Part shown: positions 7,203-15,516 of the stretch, piece by piece
Layout: each line of letters begins with the position of its first letter
Position numbering within the stretch: position 1 is the stretch's first letter
NCBI GenBank assembly: GCA_020026355.1
Contig: JAHHQP010000026.1
Coordinates: forward strand, 1 to 25,715
Direction of reading: 5' to 3'
DNA length: 25,715 bases
From: Bacteroidales bacterium
GTDB lineage: Bacteria; Bacteroidota; Bacteroidia; Bacteroidales; UBA932
Made by a program: the position numbers and the translations under genes
The notes under the pieces: model-generated
What the model was told of the DNA's origin: nothing
The model's database searches: none
Seen by the model: only the letters and a program-made list of their open reading frames with translations

Positions 7203-8672
7203 ATGAAAAATTTTTCTGGTGAGGAGCGGATTCCTTCCGCAATCGTATCGGCTCTTCCGTTTATCGCTTTGGTGGCCATCCTGGTCATCGTCATCCGGGT
7301 TTTCAAGACCGACGCGCTGGCAGGTGCCAGCCAGGTCGCTTTGTTCTTCGCTTCGGGAACGGCAATCGCCATTTCCATGATTTTCTATAAGGTGCCTTGG
7401 AAGAAATTCGAGCAGGGCATCGTGGACAATCTGAGTTCCGTCGCAACTTCGGTCATCATTCTGCTGCTGATCGGTGCAGTGGCTGGTTCCTGGATGATCA
7501 GCGGTATCGTTCCGACCATGATCTATTACGGCATCAAGATTCTCGCTCCGGAGATTTTCTTGCTGGCGACCTGCGTCATCTGTGCTGTCATCTCGTTGAT
7601 GACCGGCAGTTCCTGGACTACGATCGCGACGGTCGGTGTCGCGCTGGTCGGTATCGGTACGGCACTGGGTTTCTCGCCGGGCTGGACGGCCGGTGCCATC
7701 ATTTCCGGTGCTTATTTCGGGGACAAGCTTTCTCCTTTGTCGGATACGACGGTGCTGGCATCATCTGCTGCCGGTACGCCGCTTTTCTCTCATATCCGTT
7801 ACATGATGATCACGACGGTCCCTTCCATGGCCATCAGTCTCGTCATCTTCCTGATCGCGAGCCTGCTGCACGAATCTCCCGATGCGGTTTCCATTGACTT
7901 TGCGGACGATCTGAAGGGAACTTTCAACATTTCCCCGTGGCTGCTGATCGTACCGGTGCTGACTGGAGTTCTGATCGCGAAGAAGACGCCGGCGATCGTC
8001 ACGCTCTTTCTTTCTTCCGTGATGGCCGGCATCCTGGCGCTGTTCGCGCAGCCGGATATCCTGAAGGAGGTCGCTGCGGTTCCGGGGGCACAGGAACTGG
8101 AAGGCCTGTCTTTCGTCGAGGGGTTCAAGGGGCTTTTCACGACCTATTACGGTTCGACGGCCATCGAGACCGGCAATGCGGCGATCGATAACCTCATTTC
8201 CACGAAAGGTATGACCGGTATGCTGAATACGGTCTATCTGATTCTGTCTGCCGTGATCTTCGGTGGGGCCATGGTCGGTAGCGGCATGATGCAGAGTCTG
8301 ACCAATGTGCTGATCCGGGTGATTCGTGGGCGGGTGCCGCTGGTGGCTTCTACGGCAGCGACCGGTGTGTTCGCGAACATGGTGACGGGCGACCAGTACA
8401 TCAGTATTCTTCTGACCAGCAACCTTTATAAGAAACTTTATGAGGATCGGGGGTACGAGAGCCGGCTGCTCAGCCGAAGTGTCGAGGACAGTGCGACGAT
8501 CTTCTCGGTGCTGATTCCGTGGAACTCCTGCGGTATGACCCAGGCGACGGTCCTGAAGGTGCCGACTCTCGACTATTTCCCTTATTGCTTCTTCAACTGG
8601 ATCTCTCCGCTGATGTCCATCTTCGTGGCGATCACGGGTTACAAGATCGTGAACCGATTCAAGAAGGCTTAA
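7203..8672 (+). CDS. Na+/H+ antiporter, NhaC family
   Basis: The product is 489 residues with about 11-12 hydrophobic segments along its length, an inner-membrane transporter. The NhaC-family region is clear: TGSSWTTIATVGVAL at about 134-148 and ISGAYFGDKLSPLSDTT at about 167-183, the polar conserved stretch thought to lie near the ion path. A related repeat-like segment with EDSATIFSVLIPWNSCG lies near residue 425. NhaC proteins exchange sodium for protons or act as amino-acid/metabolite antiporters in this superfamily, so the exact substrate is not certain. It has its own -7 box and a leader hairpin, and a strong terminator follows. Confidence 0.85.
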   Translation: MKNFSGEERIPSAIVSALPFIALVAILVIVIRVFKTDALAGASQVALFFASGTAIAISMIFYKVPWKKFEQGIVDNLSSVATSVIILLLIGAVAGSWMISGIVPTMIYYGIKILAPEIFLLATCVICAVISLMTGSSWTTIATVGVALVGIGTALGFSPGWTAGAIISGAYFGDKLSPLSDTTVLASSAAGTPLFSHIRYMMITTVPSMAISLVIFLIASLLHESPDAVSIDFADDLKGTFNISPWLLIVPVLTGVLIAKKTPAIVTLFLSSVMAGILALFAQPDILKEVAAVPGAQELEGLSFVEGFKGLFTTYYGSTAIETGNAAIDNLISTKGMTGMLNTVYLILSAVIFGGAMVGSGMMQSLTNVLIRVIRGRVPLVASTAATGVFANMVTGDQYISILLTSNLYKKLYEDRGYESRLLSRSVEDSATIFSVLIPWNSCGMTQATVLKVPTLDYFPYCFFNWISPLMSIFVAITGYKIVNRFKKA

Positions 8673-8684
8673 GTCTGGTAATGT

Positions 8685-8717
8685 AAAGGGGGGGGCTCGT
8701 TGGAGTCCCCCTTTTTT
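8685..8717 (+). terminator. Intrinsic terminator after the nhaC-like gene
   Basis: A G-rich arm (8685-8696) pairs with GAGTCCCCC around a GTTG loop, with one G-U pair, followed by T6. It could also serve the convergent lipocalin gene, because the reverse strand continues with TTTACATT, but that tail is weaker. Confidence 0.85.
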
Positions 8718-8738
8718 CTTTGTCTGCTCAGGTGAGCG

Positions 8739-9275
8739 TCATTGGCGGACCCAGATGAGACGGTCCGTGTCATAGCCGCGTGACTGGGCTTCTTCCAGCA
8801 GGATGGTCCGGGTTTCCTCGTCGATGGACGGGGTACGGGACATGATCCAGAGGTAGTTGTCCTTCTTGCTGCCGATGAGGGCGTACTGGTAATCCTCGTC
8901 GATGAGGAGAACGCGGTAGTCAGCGTAGAAGATCCAGAAGAAGGCGACTTTCAGGTAGCCGTCGCCGAGTTCAGGATTGACGACTTTCGCCTTACCTTCG
9001 GCGGTCTGTTTCACGCCGTCCTTATAGCCGGTGTTCAGGACGCGTACCTTGCCGTCGTCGCGCATGCTGTATTCGGCGGTGACGCGGTTGAGGCCGCGCT
9101 CGAACTTATGGTCATAGCGGGCGATCTCATACCATTGACCTAAGAAACGGTTGAGTTCGAATTTAGGGACGGGAGTATTGTCGATCTTGTTGGCCGAACC
9201 ACAGGATTGGAACGGCAGGAGGAGCAGGCTCATCAATAGAAACCTGAGGCTCCATCTGCAATGGTTTGCTTTCAT
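8739..9275 (-). CDS. Lipocalin family lipoprotein (Blc-like)
   Basis: The product has 178 residues. The N-terminus is a lipoprotein signal with lipobox FQSC (Cys25). The lipocalin motif GxW is at 46-48 (FLGQWYEIARYDHKFERG), followed by the beta-barrel pattern and the late block YALIGSKKDNYLWIMSRTP typical of the bacterial Blc group. Such proteins are envelope lipoproteins binding fatty acids or lysophospholipids; ligand here is unknown. Its ATG begins one base after the TGA of the broken outer-membrane gene upstream, so it was the last gene of that operon. It probably still depends on the promoter at 9946-9976. The 3' end faces the nhaC terminator. Confidence 0.9.
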   Translation of the reverse strand: MKANHCRWSLRFLLMSLLLLPFQSCGSANKIDNTPVPKFELNRFLGQWYEIARYDHKFERGLNRVTAEYSMRDDGKVRVLNTGYKDGVKQTAEGKAKVVNPELGDGYLKVAFFWIFYADYRVLLIDEDYQYALIGSKKDNYLWIMSRTPSIDEETRTILLEEAQSRGYDTDRLIWVRQ

Positions 9276-9276
9276 G

Positions 9277-9568
9277 TCAGAATTGGGTGTTTATGCCGCA
9301 GAAGAGCTGTACGACCGAGATTCCGGCACCGTGGTGCCAGGTGGTGAACTGCGGTTCCGCGAAGATGTTGAACGTGACTTTCCCGGCGGTGAAGACTTTT
9401 CCGACGCCTAAACCGAACGGGATGAAATAGTTGTCATTCGTGAAGTCCAGGGCAATGATGCCGGTACTTCTGAGGTAGTTGCCTTTCCCGAGCTGCCAGG
9501 TGAACATCGGCTGGATGGAGGCGACGTGGAAAGGGGCACGGTCACTGCGACCGGCGAAGGAGTGCTGC
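9277..9568 (-). pseudogene. C-terminal fragment of a neuromedin-U-like outer-membrane protein gene
   Basis: The frame ends at a TGA at 9277-9279 and encodes about the last 96 residues of a beta-barrel protein. Blocks such as WQHSFAGRSDR, ASIQPMFTWQL, YLRSTGIIALDF and FIPFGLGVGKVF recall the tail of the putative transporter family often annotated as neuromedin U. The first two thirds are missing. Upstream sequence belongs to the choloylglycine hydrolase fragment in another frame; the boundary near 9568 is approximate. In this frame an ATG at 9603 exists, but the residues before the junction are out-of-frame hydrolase sequence. The 1-base gap to the lipocalin ATG shows it was part of the same operon. 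Confidence 0.7.
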
Positions 9569-9862
9569 CATGAAGTTGTCATCCAGAACACCGATTCCGG
9601 CATAGCTATATTTTGCTTTCATTTCAATTTCTTTGTCTCCGCTTGGGGTGACTGTCCACTGTACATGGCCGCGTGGAACGATGACCAGACGTGATGGCAT
9701 CTTGAAAGAGTCCCATTCCATTGTTCTACCGATGACGAAACTGCCATCTTTTGCTCTAAGATAAATTCCTGTACAGGCTGATGCGTCTGTCAGGCTTCCG
9801 AGTGTCGCTGCGATGATTGAAGCAGCAAGCACGATTGCCTTGATTGTTTTACTTGTTTTCAT
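9542..9862 (-). pseudogene. Truncated choloylglycine hydrolase (Ntn hydrolase) gene
   Basis: From ATG 9862 the product starts with a signal peptide (MKTSKTIKAIVLAASIIAAT, cleavage expected after ASA), exposing Cys30 as the N-terminal nucleophile of the bile salt hydrolase / penicillin V acylase family. It is followed by TGIYLRAKDGSFVIGRTMEW and, at about 88-98, YAGIGVLDDNFMA, the conserved start of the fold. Family members are about 330-360 residues, but here the frame leaves the family after residue 98 or 99 and stops at 106. The rest is replaced by the tail of an outer-membrane gene, so activity is lost. An in-frame ATG at 9925 is rejected because the signal peptide begins at 9862. The promoter is intact. 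Confidence 0.8.
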
Positions 9863-9945
9863 GGTTTTGTTTTTACATGTGTTATTATCACCAGCTGATG
9901 TGAATATAAATGACAAATTTTCCAATCATGCGCATTTCCTTCCAA

Positions 9946-9976
9946 CAAATGTAGAAAATATTCCAGAAATTCCCAA
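9946..9976 (-). promoter_or_regulatory. Bacteroidota promoter of the broken hydrolase operon
   Basis: On the minus strand TTG (9976-9974) is followed after 20 bases by TACATTTG (9953-9946), a full match to the -7 consensus at consensus spacing. The expected leader before ATG 9862 is about 77 bases. It probably now serves mainly the lipocalin gene. Confidence 0.65.
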
Positions 9977-10148
9977 TCGGAATTTGCGCATTTTCTTTGT
10001 TTTCTGCTTTGAAAATCAAGTTCTTGCATTTCTTTGCCGGAAAGTGGCAGAGGTCGGGGCGTTTTTCTCCGGAGGCCTTTCTTATCTGAAAATTTTGATT
10101 AAATTAGTCGACTTATAAATAATTAAACTAACACTGAATAAATTATCT

Positions 10149-11657
10149 ATGAAGAAAATCGCTTTTTCTTTGCTGGCGGTCGTTGCAGCCGTCGTTGTCG
10201 TCTTGGTGGCGCAGAAGCGTCCTCACGAGATTTCTGTTTTGCCGCTTCCTGTTTCAGTACAGGCGAGTGGAGATGAATTTAAACTGTCCGCTTCCACGGG
10301 CTTCCTGGCCGAAGGTGCAGGAGAGGCCGGACGTATCGCGGCTGATCTGGAGGCTGAGTTCGCTGCCCGGACCGGTCTGGAGTTCACTGAACCTCAGCAG
10401 GAGGGGAAGAATATCCTCTTCGTCCTTGAAGACGGTGATGAAAATGGAAGCGAGGCTTACCATATCTCTGTGACGAAGGATCAGGTGGTGGTGAAGGCTG
10501 AGGCTCCGGCAGGTCTGTACTATGCCGGACGTACGCTGGGCCAGTTGCTGTTCCAGCAGGGACACTCCTGGGTCTTGCCGACCTGTGAGATCGCTGACGC
10601 ACCGAGGTTCGCCTATCGTGGCGTGATGCTCGACGTGACCCGTCACTTCTTTACGGTCGAGGACGTCAAGCGTTTCATTGACCGGATCGCGGATCTCAAG
10701 CTGAATACGCTGCATCTGCATCTGACGGATGATCAGGGTTGGAGAATCGAGATCAAGTCCTGGCCGGAACTGACTGCAGTCGGCGCAGCCTGTGAAGTCG
10801 GCGAAGGAGACGGTGGCTTCTATACTCAGGAGGAGTTCAAGGAGATCGTCCGCTATGCGGCAGAGCATTATGTGACCGTCATTCCAGAGGTGGATATGCC
10901 TGGACATACGAATGCAGCCTTGGTTTCTTATGCCGAGCTGAATGCGGATGGCAAGAAGAAAGAGCCTTATCGCGGCATCAAGGTCGGTTTCAGTACCTTG
11001 GATACCCGGAAAGAGGCGACTTATCGTTTCGTCGATGATGTCGTGCGTGAGATTTCCGCTCTTTATCCGGCGGAGTATTTCCATGTCGGTGGAGATGAAA
11101 GTCGCGTGACCGAGGAGGAGGACTACATTTATTTCATGAATCGCGTGAAACCGATCGTGAACAAATATGGCAAGAAACTCATAGGTTGGGAGGAAGTGGC
11201 CAATGCGGCAGTGTCCAGCGGGGATGTCATCCAGATCTGGAAAGACCGTCAGAACATTGACCTTGCTTTTTCCAAAGGAGCGAAAGTGCTGATCTCTCCG
11301 GCTGAACATGCTTACCTCGACATGCAGTATGATTCTACGAGCCGCATCGGTCTGCACTGGAAAGGTTATGTCGAGCTGGACAGGGCCTACAACTGGGATC
11401 CGGCAGAGGTCGCCAATGTGGAGGGTGATGAACAGATCTTCGGTGTCGAGTCTGCGCTCTGGACCGAGACGGTCGAGAATTTCGATGACATCTCTTATCT
11501 GACGTTCCCGCGTCTGGCCGGTCATGCGGAAATCGGCTGGAGTCCGCGTGAGTCCCGTGATTGGGACGGTTATACAAAGCGTCTCGTCCGTTATGCACCT
11601 CGTCTCGAGGCTGCCGGCGTCGCTTTCTACCGTTCACCGCTCATTGAATGGAATTAG
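10149..11657 (+). CDS. Beta-N-acetylhexosaminidase, GH20
   Basis: The product has 502 residues. The N-terminus is a hydrophobic signal or anchor (about residues 4-21), so it is exported. Residues about 28-150 form the GH20 N-terminal domain; the catalytic barrel starts at FAYRGVMLDVTRHFF (155-169). It contains LHLHLTDDQGWRIEIKSWPEL (188-208), IPEVDMPGH (245-253) and the catalytic pair Asp316-Glu317 in FHVGGDE. GH20 enzymes remove terminal GlcNAc or GalNAc from glycans by substrate-assisted catalysis, here probably in the periplasm or at the surface. It is a single-gene unit: a weak TTTG-N18-TAAATAAT element lies at 10094-10123 and a strong terminator at 11682-11712. Confidence 0.93.
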   Translation: MKKIAFSLLAVVAAVVVVLVAQKRPHEISVLPLPVSVQASGDEFKLSASTGFLAEGAGEAGRIAADLEAEFAARTGLEFTEPQQEGKNILFVLEDGDENGSEAYHISVTKDQVVVKAEAPAGLYYAGRTLGQLLFQQGHSWVLPTCEIADAPRFAYRGVMLDVTRHFFTVEDVKRFIDRIADLKLNTLHLHLTDDQGWRIEIKSWPELTAVGAACEVGEGDGGFYTQEEFKEIVRYAAEHYVTVIPEVDMPGHTNAALVSYAELNADGKKKEPYRGIKVGFSTLDTRKEATYRFVDDVVREISALYPAEYFHVGGDESRVTEEEDYIYFMNRVKPIVNKYGKKLIGWEEVANAAVSSGDVIQIWKDRQNIDLAFSKGAKVLISPAEHAYLDMQYDSTSRIGLHWKGYVELDRAYNWDPAEVANVEGDEQIFGVESALWTETVENFDDISYLTFPRLAGHAEIGWSPRESRDWDGYTKRLVRYAPRLEAAGVAFYRSPLIEWN

Positions 11658-11681
11658 TTCCGTTTTATCTACGTCTTATGA

Positions 11682-11712
11682 AGGAGCTCCCTGCGTGGGG
11701 GCTCCTCTTTTT
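11682..11712 (+). terminator. Intrinsic terminator after the GH20 gene
   Basis: AGGAGCTCCC (11682-11691) pairs with GGGGGCTCCT (11697-11706), 10 bp with one wobble, around a 5-base loop, followed by CTTTTT. Confidence 0.85.
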
Positions 11713-11724
11713 GAAAAAAATCCC

Positions 11725-11732
11725 TAACTTTA
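11725..11732 (+). promoter_or_regulatory. -7 box of the aminotransferase gene
   Basis: TAACTTTA differs from TAnnTTTG only at the last base. It sits just after the GH20 terminator and 26 bases before ATG 11759. No -33 element is seen at normal spacing. Confidence 0.4.
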
Positions 11733-11758
11733 AACCTGGTTTCAAAAAGAAAACGATT

Positions 11759-12964
11759 ATGCCGGAAATATCACAGCGGGGTAGGGAGGTCCCCGCATCT
11801 CCTATACGTAAGCTCACTCCCTTGGCCAATGCAGCCAAGGCAAGAGGGGTGAAAGTCTATCACCTGAACATCGGTCAGCCGGATCTGCCTACGCCGCAGG
11901 CCGGGCTGGATGTGCTGAAGAACATCAACCGCGAGACGCTGGAGTACAGTCCGAGCCAGGGTTTCCTGAGTCTTCGTGAGAAGCTGGTCGGTTATTACAA
12001 GAGGTTCAAGATCGATCTGACTCCGGATGATATCATCATCACTGCGGGTGGATCGGAGGCGGTGCTGTTCGCCTTCATGTCCTGCCTGAATCCGGGAGAC
12101 GAGATCATCATTCCGGAGCCGGCTTATGCGAACTACATGGCTTTCGCCGTTTCTGCGGGGGCGGTCATCCGTCCGGTGGTCTCCACGATCGACACGGGCT
12201 TCTGTCTGCCTCCGGTGGAGGAGTTCGAGAAACTGATCACGCCGAAGACGAAGGCGATCCTGATCTGCAATCCGAACAATCCGACAGGTTATCTGTATTC
12301 CCGTCAGGAAATGCAGCAGATCCGTGATCTGGTGAGGAAGCACGACCTCTATCTGTTCTCCGATGAGGTCTACCGTGAGTTCATCTATACCGGTTCACCT
12401 TATATATCAGCCTTCCATCTCGAGGGGATCGAGAACAATGTGATCCTGGTGGATTCGGTATCGAAGCGTTATTCCGAGTGCGGTATCCGTATCGGTGCGC
12501 TGGTCACCAAGAATAAGGAGGTGCAGGAAGCGGTGATGAAATTCTGCCAGCAGCGGCTCAGTCCTCCGCTGATCGGTCAGCTGATCGCTGAGGCTTCCAT
12601 CGAGGATGATTCGGGCTATGCCGAGTTCGTCTATGAGAAATATGTCGCCAGGAGGAAATGTCTGGTCGACGGGTTGAACAAGATTCCGGGCGTCTATTCT
12701 CCGATTCCGATGGGCGCTTTCTATACGGTGGCGAGTCTTCCGGTCGATGACGCGGAGAAGTTCTGCGCCTGGTGCCTGACAGATTTCAGCTATGAAGGGG
12801 AGACGGTGATGATGGCACCGGCCAGCGGCTTCTATTCCACACCGGGAATGGGCAGGAACGAGGTCCGTGTGGCCTATGTCCTCAAGACGGAAGACCTGCA
12901 CCGGGCCTGTTTCCTGCTCCAGAAAGCCTTGGAAGCCTATAATGCGCTTCCGGAAAACGCTTAG
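11759..12964 (+). CDS. Class I PLP-dependent aminotransferase (AspC-like)
   Basis: The product is 401 residues. The fold-type I pattern is complete: NIGQPDLPTP (37-46), YSPSQGFLSLRE (63-74), TAGGSEAV (95-102), NPNNPTG (171-177), SDEVY (201-205), the PLP lysine Lys236 in DSVSKRYSECGIRIG, and the carboxylate-binding Arg244. It resembles the aspartate aminotransferase (I-beta/I-gamma) group used for amino-acid metabolism in Bacteroidota; substrate is not determined. The frame is open upstream to 11648, but that extension crosses the GH20 terminator, and the family N-terminus starts at MPEISQRGRE. It is convergent with ugd: TAG at 12962-12964 overlaps the ugd TAA at 12963-12961. Confidence 0.9.
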   Translation: MPEISQRGREVPASPIRKLTPLANAAKARGVKVYHLNIGQPDLPTPQAGLDVLKNINRETLEYSPSQGFLSLREKLVGYYKRFKIDLTPDDIIITAGGSEAVLFAFMSCLNPGDEIIIPEPAYANYMAFAVSAGAVIRPVVSTIDTGFCLPPVEEFEKLITPKTKAILICNPNNPTGYLYSRQEMQQIRDLVRKHDLYLFSDEVYREFIYTGSPYISAFHLEGIENNVILVDSVSKRYSECGIRIGALVTKNKEVQEAVMKFCQQRLSPPLIGQLIAEASIEDDSGYAEFVYEKYVARRKCLVDGLNKIPGVYSPIPMGAFYTVASLPVDDAEKFCAWCLTDFSYEGETVMMAPASGFYSTPGMGRNEVRVAYVLKTEDLHRACFLLQKALEAYNALPENA

Positions 12965-14199
12965 TCTCTTCTGAAGATGTCGCGGGTATAGACCTTGTCG
13001 GCCACATCGTCCAGTGCGGAATCGTAGCGGTTGGCGATGATGCCTTGGGAACGTCGTTTGAATTCGTCGAGGTCGTTGACGATCTCGCTCCCGAAGAAAG
13101 TCGAATGGTTCGGGAGAGTCGGTTCATAGACGATCACGGTCGCGCCTTTCGCCTTGATCCGTTTCATCACGCCTTGAATGGAGCTTTGGCGGAAATTGTC
13201 CGAATTGCTCTTCATGGTCAGCCGATATACTCCGATGGTACATTCCTTTTCCCGGGCACTGTCGTATTCGACGCCATTGACATAATCATAGTAACCGGCT
13301 TTCTGCAGAACCCGGTCGGCGATGAAATCCTTGCGGGTGCGGTTGCTTTCCACAATGGCCTGGATCAGGTTCTCCGGTACATCGGCATAGTTGGCCAGCA
13401 GCTGTTTCGTGTCTTTCGGGAGGCAGTAGCCGCCGTAGCCGAAGGATGGGTTGTTGTAGTGGGTGCCGATGCGCGGATCGAGGCAGACGCCTTCGATGAT
13501 TTTCCGGGTGTCCAGTCCTTTTACTTCCGCATAGGTATCCAATTCGTTGAAGTAGGAGACTCGGAGGGCCAGATAGGTGTTTGCGAATAGCTTGACGGCT
13601 TCCGCTTCGGTCGAGCCCATGATGAGGGTCTGCACGTCTTTCTTTTCCGCACCTTCCAGAAGCAGTTGGGCGAACTGTTCCGCCGCTGCCCGCAGTTCCG
13701 GTTTCGACAGGTCGGTGCCGACGATGATGCGGCTCGGGTAGAGGTTGTCGTAGAGCGCCTTGGATTCACGCAGGAATTCTGGACTGAAGAGGATGCGGTC
13801 CGTGTGGAATCGGGTCCGCAGTTCTTCCGTGTAGCCGACCGGGACGGTGGATTTGATGACCAGGAAGGCCTGAGGGTTCACTTCCAGCACTTGGCTGATG
13901 ACCGATTCGACGGCAGAGGTGTCGAAGAAGTTCTTTTTCGGGTCATAGTTGGTCGGAGCCGCGATGAGGATGTACTGCGCGTCACGGTAAGCGGATGCGG
14001 AATCAAGCGTGGCCGTGAGGTCCAGTTCTTTTTCCGCGAAGAATCTTTCGATGTATTCGTCCTGGATCGGGGAGATCCGGCGGTTGATCTGCTCTACCTT
14101 TTCCGGTAGAATGTCCACGGCTGTCACGCTGTTGTGCTGCGCGAGGAGGGTGGAAAGGGAGAGACCGACATAGCCGGTCCCGGCAACTGCTATTTTCAT
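12961..14199 (-). CDS. ugd: UDP-glucose 6-dehydrogenase
   Basis: The product has 412 residues. The NAD-binding Rossmann motif GTGYVGLS is at 7-14, STVPVGYTEEL at 117-127, FSPEFLRES at 138-146, and the catalytic Cys259 lies in FGYGGYCLPKDTKQL. This is the short class of UDP-glucose/nucleotide-sugar dehydrogenases, which oxidise UDP-glucose twice to UDP-glucuronate using NAD+ in the cytosol. UDP-glucuronate is a common precursor for acidic capsules. It is the second gene of a minus-strand operon, 18 bases after the wbuC-like gene, and diverges from the cpsB/wzc genes. UDP-ManNAc dehydrogenase is a less likely alternative. Confidence 0.9.
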   Translation of the reverse strand: MKIAVAGTGYVGLSLSTLLAQHNSVTAVDILPEKVEQINRRISPIQDEYIERFFAEKELDLTATLDSASAYRDAQYILIAAPTNYDPKKNFFDTSAVESVISQVLEVNPQAFLVIKSTVPVGYTEELRTRFHTDRILFSPEFLRESKALYDNLYPSRIIVGTDLSKPELRAAAEQFAQLLLEGAEKKDVQTLIMGSTEAEAVKLFANTYLALRVSYFNELDTYAEVKGLDTRKIIEGVCLDPRIGTHYNNPSFGYGGYCLPKDTKQLLANYADVPENLIQAIVESNRTRKDFIADRVLQKAGYYDYVNGVEYDSAREKECTIGVYRLTMKSNSDNFRQSSIQGVMKRIKAKGATVIVYEPTLPNHSTFFGSEIVNDLDEFKRRSQGIIANRYDSALDDVADKVYTRDIFRRD

Positions 14200-14217
14200 C
14201 TTCTGTTCAGTTTCTTG

Positions 14218-14628
14218 TCATTTCATTTCAGGAATCTCGAGGACATCATTCGGTCCGAGCGGCTGATAGGCACCGTCTTTTGCTTCAAAGATGCAGGAGC
14301 CTGGTTCGAGCACTTCCAGATTGTGCCACATGCCGGCCGGCACGTTCACTCCGTACCGTCCTTGTGTCGGGTCCAGGTGGAAACGGGCGGTTTCTTCGCC
14401 TTCGTCATCGTAGAACATGACGTCGATCTTTCCGCGGAGGAGGATCTGGGCTTCGGAAGTGGCGGTATGGCGATGTATCGGCATGACGGTACCTGGTTCA
14501 AGGGCGTTCAGCATACGTTGGGACCGGTCTTGCGGACTGGTCCTCATGTCACGGTTCATTCTCAGTCGAGGAGAGGCTGCCGCTTCTTGCTTCAGCTCGT
14601 CGAGGAGCTTGTCATCTATCAGTTCCAT
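14218..14628 (-). CDS. wbuC: WbuC family cupin-fold metalloprotein
   Basis: The product is 136 residues from ATG 14628. It contains MPIHRHTATSEAQILLRGKIDV, the cupin metal-binding motif with two His and downstream Glu/Gln positions, and a second block VNVPAGMWHNLEVLEPGS. WbuC-type proteins occur with O-antigen and capsule genes in many bacteria; their reaction is not established to my knowledge. The frame extends upstream to 14703, but a -7 box at 14664-14657 lies inside that extension, so the ATG at 14628 is chosen. It heads the operon with ugd and shares a compact divergent promoter region with the cpsB-like gene. Confidence 0.82.
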   Translation of the reverse strand: MELIDDKLLDELKQEAAASPRLRMNRDMRTSPQDRSQRMLNALEPGTVMPIHRHTATSEAQILLRGKIDVMFYDDEGEETARFHLDPTQGRYGVNVPAGMWHNLEVLEPGSCIFEAKDGAYQPLGPNDVLEIPEMK

Positions 14629-14656
14629 ACTTGTTCTTTTTCTTTTTACAGAAAAA

Positions 14657-14664
14657 CAAATGTA
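14657..14664 (-). promoter_or_regulatory. -7 box of the wbuC-ugd operon
   Basis: On the minus strand this reads TACATTTG, an exact -7 consensus, 28 bases before ATG 14628. Confidence 0.5.
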
Positions 14665-14676
14665 GCAAATTTTTCT

Positions 14677-14684
14677 TATCTTTA
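14677..14684 (+). promoter_or_regulatory. -7 box of the cpsB-like gene
   Basis: TATCTTTA nearly matches TAnnTTTG, 54 bases before ATG 14739. It is only 12 bases from the opposing wbuC -7 box, so the two promoters overlap. Confidence 0.4.
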
Positions 14685-14738
14685 CTCTCTTGAAACAATC
14701 CATTTGAGGGATTTATAGTGACTAATTTGCTGAAAATC

Positions 14739-15452
14739 ATGTCTTTTTGGGAAAAACTCAGAGGGAAGACCTCTTTTGAGGAATGTGGTGTCCTGCGAGG
14801 AAAACGGGATTCCCATTCCCATATCCTTTTCGGGGTCGATGACGGAATCAAGACCTTGGAGAACAGTCTGCTGGCTTTGCGGCGGCAGGAGGAATTCGGC
14901 TTGACCGATGTCTGGTGCACCCCTCACGTCATGGAGGATGTTCCGAACACTACCGTTGGGCTTCGACGCCGGTTCGAGGAACTGCTGGCGGCTTACAAAG
15001 GTCCGGTCAGACTGCATCTGGGGGCGGAGTACATGATGGATACGAATTACCGGGAACGGCTGGAAGCCAGGGATCTTCTTCTGCTGGAGGAAGACCAGGT
15101 GCTGGTGGAGACTTCGACCAGGACTCCGCCTTACAATATGAGCGAACTCCTGGCGGATACCTTGTCGGCTGGTTATCGTCCTGTTCTGGCTCATCCTGAG
15201 CGTTATCGTTACATGGAGCTGGAGCATTATCATCGGCTGCGTGAGATGGGCATCCTGCTGCAGATCAATCTTACCTCCCTGGTGGGCTATTACGGCGAAT
15301 CCGCGAAAAAGAAGGCTGAGTATCTCTTATCCAACGATATGGTCGCGCGCATCGGCTCGGATTGTCATCATCCGAAACTTTTCCACGAGGCCTACCGTCG
15401 TGCTGAACTGAGCCGGAAGATGCTTCCGCATCTGGAAAAGATACCATATTAG
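14739..15452 (+). CDS. CpsB/YwqE-type tyrosine-protein phosphatase (PHP fold)
   Basis: The product has 237 residues. The metal-binding motifs of the PHP superfamily are in order: DSHSHILFGVDDG (24-36), CTPHV, GAEYMMD, LAHPERY and GSDCHHP. CpsB-type enzymes are Mn-dependent phosphatases that dephosphorylate the partner bacterial tyrosine kinase and so control polysaccharide chain assembly; the kinase gene follows directly at 15554. A GTG at 14718 is in frame upstream, but ATG 14739 gives the normal N-terminus (MSFWEKLRGK). It is the first gene rightward from the divergent promoter region shared with wbuC-ugd. Confidence 0.88.
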   Translation: MSFWEKLRGKTSFEECGVLRGKRDSHSHILFGVDDGIKTLENSLLALRRQEEFGLTDVWCTPHVMEDVPNTTVGLRRRFEELLAAYKGPVRLHLGAEYMMDTNYRERLEARDLLLLEEDQVLVETSTRTPPYNMSELLADTLSAGYRPVLAHPERYRYMELEHYHRLREMGILLQINLTSLVGYYGESAKKKAEYLLSNDMVARIGSDCHHPKLFHEAYRRAELSRKMLPHLEKIPY

Positions 15453-15516
15453 TTTTTCTGTTCGTCTTTTCTTGTCATATTTTCTTGATCCGGAAGTGTT
15501 ATTCGACAATTAATCT

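Noticed and set aside
9277..9603. Independent 108-aa gene starting at ATG 9603
   Set aside because: Residues before about 9568 are the hydrolase coding sequence read out of frame; the rest is only the tail of a barrel protein.
9542..9925. Choloylglycine hydrolase start at 9925
   Set aside because: This would put 21 unrelated residues before a complete signal peptide at 9862.
10254..11525. 423-aa minus-strand ORF opposite the GH20 gene
   Set aside because: It is the antisense shadow of a clear GH20 enzyme with catalytic Asp-Glu; its own translation matches no fold and has no promoter.
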